Shown piece after piece: positions 60,946-64,000 of a stretch of DNA of 64,000 nucleotides (its first letter is position 1; each line of letters opens with the position of its first letter). The notes beneath the pieces were generated by a model. It saw only the letters and a list, made by a program, of their open reading frames with translations, ran no database searches and was not told the DNA's origin. The DNA comes from Chitinophagaceae bacterium DXS (GTDB taxonomy: Bacteria > Bacteroidota > Bacteroidia > Chitinophagales > Chitinophagaceae). A program made the translations under genes and the position numbers. The DNA is taken from assembly GCA_030345135.1 (NCBI GenBank), contig CP128386.1:6307623-6371622 (forward strand), read 5' to 3'.

Positions 60946-62454
60946 TTAGAAGCCAGGATTATTTGGCAACAAGTTCGGGTTGATGTCCGTTTCTTGTTTT
61001 GGAACAGGGAACAGGCGTTGTTTCTCTGCGAATGTTGCACCCCATACGGTTTTATGTCCAACAAAATCGTCCCAGTTGCCTGTTACGTCGTTATGTACTT
61101 TAAGCGTACGGATCATATCGAACCACATTTTGTTTTCGAAGCAAAGCTCATAATAACGTTGAAGCCATACCTCTTTTTCAAATGCATCTTTGCTTAATGT
61201 GCCGATAGGAGCGAGTTTAGCTCTTGCACGGATAGCATTAACAGCAGCGGTAGCAGTTGCATTCGGTCCGTTTTCTGCACGGTTAGAAGCTTCAGCATAC
61301 ATTAACATTACATCAGCCAAACGATATACAGAATAATTCAGGTCAGATTTTACTGTATTAGTTACCGCTGTTGAATCAAACCATTTGTAGATGTAATGGT
61401 GCTTAAAGTTAACAATCTGCCCAGTCTTTGCATTTGGGTAGCTGGTGTAGAAGAACTGTCTTTCAGCAACTCTTTTATCCCCAGGTTGAAATGATGCAAT
61501 AAATTGATCTGTTGGCAAAACAGAACCATATTCATCAGAATACTTAGAAATACCTGAGTAGTTAGGAATAGTAAGCGGCGTCAACGGATTGGTAGACGGA
61601 ACGCTGGCTGCATACTGAACCTGTAAAATGAACTCTTTGGTATTTTTGTTTGCAGGGTTGATCATGTCTGTGTACTCCGGGAACAAGCTATAACCACCGT
61701 TCTGCATAACACTAAGAGAGTGTTTGGCAGACTCAGCATAGTATTGATCACCACCTTTGATCGCCTGTCCTGCATAAGTTAAATAAACATCCGCAAGCAG
61801 AGACTCGATAGCACCCATTGATACTTTTCCTGTATTATCCTGCCATGGCAAAGTTGATTTTTCCGCAATCAAAAGATCCGGGATAATCACACTGTCATAT
61901 ATATTCTTTGCCGGGCTACGAGGAACGTTCAGATTCAGATCTTTAGGTACTGTAGTTACCATTGGAACTGCTCCGTACATTCTTACCAGGAAGAAATAAT
62001 ATAAAGCTCTCATGGTGCGAACCTCCGCAAGCATATTATTTTTCTGCTCGTCAGTTAAACCCGGTGCAACGATTCCAGGGATCTGTTCAAGTGCTTCATT
62101 ACAAGAACCTACGCCCAGGTACATCTGCTGCCACCAGGTATCAACATAAAATGAAGTGTTGTTGTAGCTGAGATTCTGAAAGTTTACAAAACCTGTTTGA
62201 CCAAGATCGCTATTGGATTTACCGGTCATAAACTCCATCAGGTTCCATGTGTTACCACCATAAGATGATGGTTGACCAGCCAGCAAGCCCTGCATGTATT
62301 TATAGGCTGAGTTGGCATAAGCTCTGGCAACTTTTGTGCTCGATACATCCGAATCCGGAGTTAAAAAATAAGTGGGCTTTTCTTCCAGGAACTTCTTACA
62401 GGAGCACGCGAAAAGTATAACGCCTAATATTATAAAGTTTTTTATCGTCTTCAT
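60946..62454 (-). CDS. SusD/RagB-type lipoprotein
   Basis: A 502-residue SusD-family surface lipoprotein. The signal MKTIKNFIILGVILFACSCKKFLEEKP has the lipobox with Cys19, followed by the family-typical KKFLEEKPTYFLTPDS. RTMRALYYFFLVRMYGAVPMVT and the C-terminal YELCFENKMWFDMIRTLK and KQRLFPVPKQETDINPNLLPNNPGF are hallmark RagB/SusD segments. It is encoded 18 bp after the SusC-like gene and ends the pair; a terminator follows. The cargo is unknown, because the rest of the locus lies beyond the window. Confidence 0.94.
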   Translation of the reverse strand: MKTIKNFIILGVILFACSCKKFLEEKPTYFLTPDSDVSSTKVARAYANSAYKYMQGLLAGQPSSYGGNTWNLMEFMTGKSNSDLGQTGFVNFQNLSYNNTSFYVDTWWQQMYLGVGSCNEALEQIPGIVAPGLTDEQKNNMLAEVRTMRALYYFFLVRMYGAVPMVTTVPKDLNLNVPRSPAKNIYDSVIIPDLLIAEKSTLPWQDNTGKVSMGAIESLLADVYLTYAGQAIKGGDQYYAESAKHSLSVMQNGGYSLFPEYTDMINPANKNTKEFILQVQYAASVPSTNPLTPLTIPNYSGISKYSDEYGSVLPTDQFIASFQPGDKRVAERQFFYTSYPNAKTGQIVNFKHHYIYKWFDSTAVTNTVKSDLNYSVYRLADVMLMYAEASNRAENGPNATATAAVNAIRARAKLAPIGTLSKDAFEKEVWLQRYYELCFENKMWFDMIRTLKVHNDVTGNWDDFVGHKTVWGATFAEKQRLFPVPKQETDINPNLLPNNPGF

Positions 62455-62472
62455 GATCTTCGTTTTAAATGA

Positions 62473-64000
62473 TTAGAAATTAAGTGTTAAACCTAAGTTC
62501 CATACTCGTGGACGTGGATAAGAGAAGAAATCCATGTTCTGTGAGAAGTTGCCGTTGTTTCCGTAGCTGGAGTTAAACGTATCAACTTCAGGATCGTAAC
62601 CAGTGTATTTGGTAATTACAAACAGATTCTGAACACTTGCATAAACACGTAAACGCTGAATTTTCATTTTCTGCAGTGCAGCAACTGGTAAGTTGTAACC
62701 TAATACAAAGTTTTGACCGCGGATGAAAGAACCATCTTCTACCCACCATGTATCAAAATGGGAATCCTGTGCAAACTTGTAGTTGCGCACTTGTGAGATC
62801 ATGGTGTTTTGATTATCAGGAGTCCAGCCATTTAACACAGTTTTCAGGCTGTTCGCAATTGTCTGTCTGTCTTCAGAAGAGTGTTTAAATGTAGCTGCAG
62901 TGTTTACACCTTCAACAAAACGGATGTCAAAAGAGAAATCCCAGTTCTTATAGTTAATGGTGCTGGTGAAAGTTCCTGTCCATTTCGGGTACATACGGCC
63001 GATGATGCTGTAGTAATTGCTTCCATCTGCATTGTAAATATATTTTCTATCGCCAACATGCAAGCCATGGCTTGCTGCAAGATCAGCTTCTTTATCGCTA
63101 TATGTTCCCAATCTTGTCATACCATAGAATGAACCGATTGGCTCGCCTACGCGAAGAACGTTTGATTGGCCAAGGAAGTTAGGACCAGGGAAAATGTCTG
63201 CACCGTTTGAGTTCAGCTTCAATATTTTATTCTTGTTAGATGCAAAAATGAAGTTGGTGCTCCATGTGAAATTCTTGGTTTTTACGTTGATGGTATTCAG
63301 TGCAACTTCTATACCTGCGTTTCTAACAGATCCAATGTTTCTAACCACATTGGCATTTGTCATACCAGCTGACCAGGGAATTGGTGTTTGCAACAGCAGA
63401 TCTTTGGTAACACGATTGTAGTAGTCAACAGTCAAATTAATGCGATCTTTAAATAAGCCCAATTCGATACCTGCATCAAACTGCTGTGATTTTTCCCATT
63501 TCAAATTAGGGTTGCCAATGTACTGTGGCTGTAAAGTTGAAACCTGTGTATTGCCAAGAATTGTTGTGCTTGGCTGGATCTGAGCAATAGACTGATAGTT
63601 ACCAATTTCCTGGTTACCAGTGAAGCCGTAGCTTGCGCGTAATTTAAGATTGCTAATGTTTTTGCTGTTCTTCATGAAATCTTCCTGGGAAACGCGCCAT
63701 GCACCACCCAGAGATGGGAAGTAACCGTATTTGTTATTTTTACCGAACCTTGAAGATCCATCCGCACGGAATGTACCGGTAAACATGTACTTCTCGTCAA
63801 TGTTGTAAAATACGCGGGCATAATACGAATTCATCTGGAATCCATAATCCTGCGACTCGTTTGCACTTCTTACAGTTCCAGCCTGTTGGTAATGCCATTG
63901 GAAGATGTCATCTATAAAGTTTTGTGTCTCTGATCTTACACGCTCAGTATAAGTTTTGTTCCATGATGCTCCTACCAGGGCAGTAAGTCTTTGACGATCG
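62473..64000 (-). CDS. SusC/RagA-type outer-membrane transporter, C-terminal part
   Basis: The frame is open to the right window edge, so only the last 509 or so codons are visible; an internal Met at 63834 is not the true start. Barrel strands typical of SusC are seen: YARVFYNIDEKYMFTGTFRADGSSRFG, NLKLRASYGFTGNQEIG, FDAGIELGLFKDRINLTVDYYNR, and the C-terminal YPRPRVWNLGLTLNF ending in Phe for BAM recognition. It forms a pair with the SusD gene 18 bp downstream. The plug and signal peptide lie outside the window. Confidence 0.93.
   Translation of the reverse strand, partial: DRQRLTALVGASWNKTYTERVRSETQNFIDDIFQWHYQQAGTVRSANESQDYGFQMNSYYARVFYNIDEKYMFTGTFRADGSSRFGKNNKYGYFPSLGGAWRVSQEDFMKNSKNISNLKLRASYGFTGNQEIGNYQSIAQIQPSTTILGNTQVSTLQPQYIGNPNLKWEKSQQFDAGIELGLFKDRINLTVDYYNRVTKDLLLQTPIPWSAGMTNANVVRNIGSVRNAGIEVALNTINVKTKNFTWSTNFIFASNKNKILKLNSNGADIFPGPNFLGQSNVLRVGEPIGSFYGMTRLGTYSDKEADLAASHGLHVGDRKYIYNADGSNYYSIIGRMYPKWTGTFTSTINYKNWDFSFDIRFVEGVNTAATFKHSSEDRQTIANSLKTVLNGWTPDNQNTMISQVRNYKFAQDSHFDTWWVEDGSFIRGQNFVLGYNLPVAALQKMKIQRLRVYASVQNLFVITKYTGYDPEVDTFNSSYGNNGNFSQNMDFFSYPRPRVWNLGLTLNF

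Noticed and set aside
62473-63834. Truncated SusC gene
   Set aside because: The frame continues without a stop to the window edge, so the apparent N-terminal truncation is only the window limit.

Overview
The window is one continuous piece of a Bacteroidota chromosome, most likely family Chitinophagaceae. Signs seen in the sequence: two SusC/SusD outer-membrane pairs, a thiamin-riboswitch-controlled TonB receptor, Bacteroidota-only or Bacteroidota-rich families (DUF4954, DUF5690, DUF4091, DUF2807), an RRM protein with a Gly-rich tail, and promoters of the Bacteroidota form TTG-N19-21-TAnnTTTG. The best promoter is in front of the initiator tRNA. No phage, insertion sequence, CRISPR array or plasmid module is visible. 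Gene content is mostly housekeeping and nutrition.

Layout. 1-58 is the 3' end of a 5S rRNA gene, so an rRNA operon lies just to the left. 0.4-5.2 kb: ApbE-type flavin transferase, two Tat-exported Gfo/Idh/MocA oxidoreductases and a LacI regulator. 5.3-8.4 kb: a stress block on the minus strand (GT81-like glycosyltransferase fused to a HAD phosphatase, a universal stress protein, an RRM protein). 8.7-11.4 kb: efp, accB, accC. 11.5-16.4 kb: anaerobic pyruvate metabolism (focA-like channel, pflB, pflA) and an XRE-cupin regulator. 16.7-26.1 kb: a SusC/SusD-led operon that looks dedicated to organophosphonates. 26.4-28.6 kb: a stand-alone fusA. 29-34.6 kb: DUF4091 glycosidase-like protein, Tat-exported phospholipase C and an NlpC/P60 peptidase. 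34.7-36.4 kb: ECF sigma factor, short membrane partner and TetR regulator. 36.6-45 kb: SET protein, mgtE, a large tandem repeat made from the mgtE tail, a GNAT, glmS and DUF4954. 45.1-48.7 kb: TPP-riboswitch TonB receptor and a DUF2807 protein. 48.9-51.9 kb: initiator tRNA, era, der and a four-helix-bundle protein. 52-57.8 kb: RND efflux operon. 58-64 kb: M61 peptidase, DoxX protein, and a second SusD/SusC pair cut by the window edge.

How the parts work together. The phosphonate locus forms a logical path: SusCD capture, periplasmic alkaline-phosphatase-superfamily hydrolase, inner-membrane DUF5690 carrier, FAD amine oxidase (TIGR03364 type), then a phosphonatase-like HAD enzyme that would break the C-P bond. 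The pfl block has a Crp/Fnr-like dyad at about -41.5 of a promoter with no -33 element, as expected for an oxygen-responsive activator. The TetR gene and the distant efflux operon carry related AAACGTTTG elements over the -33 region of their promoters, suggesting a split regulon. An unusual feature of the window is its intergenic DNA: at least a dozen gaps hold short word-like degenerate repeats (period about 7-10 bp), often as inverted pairs, and one convergent gap has grown into five copies of a ~285-bp unit carrying the last 26 codons of mgtE. All functional calls rest on sequence reading and remembered family knowledge; no database search was run.
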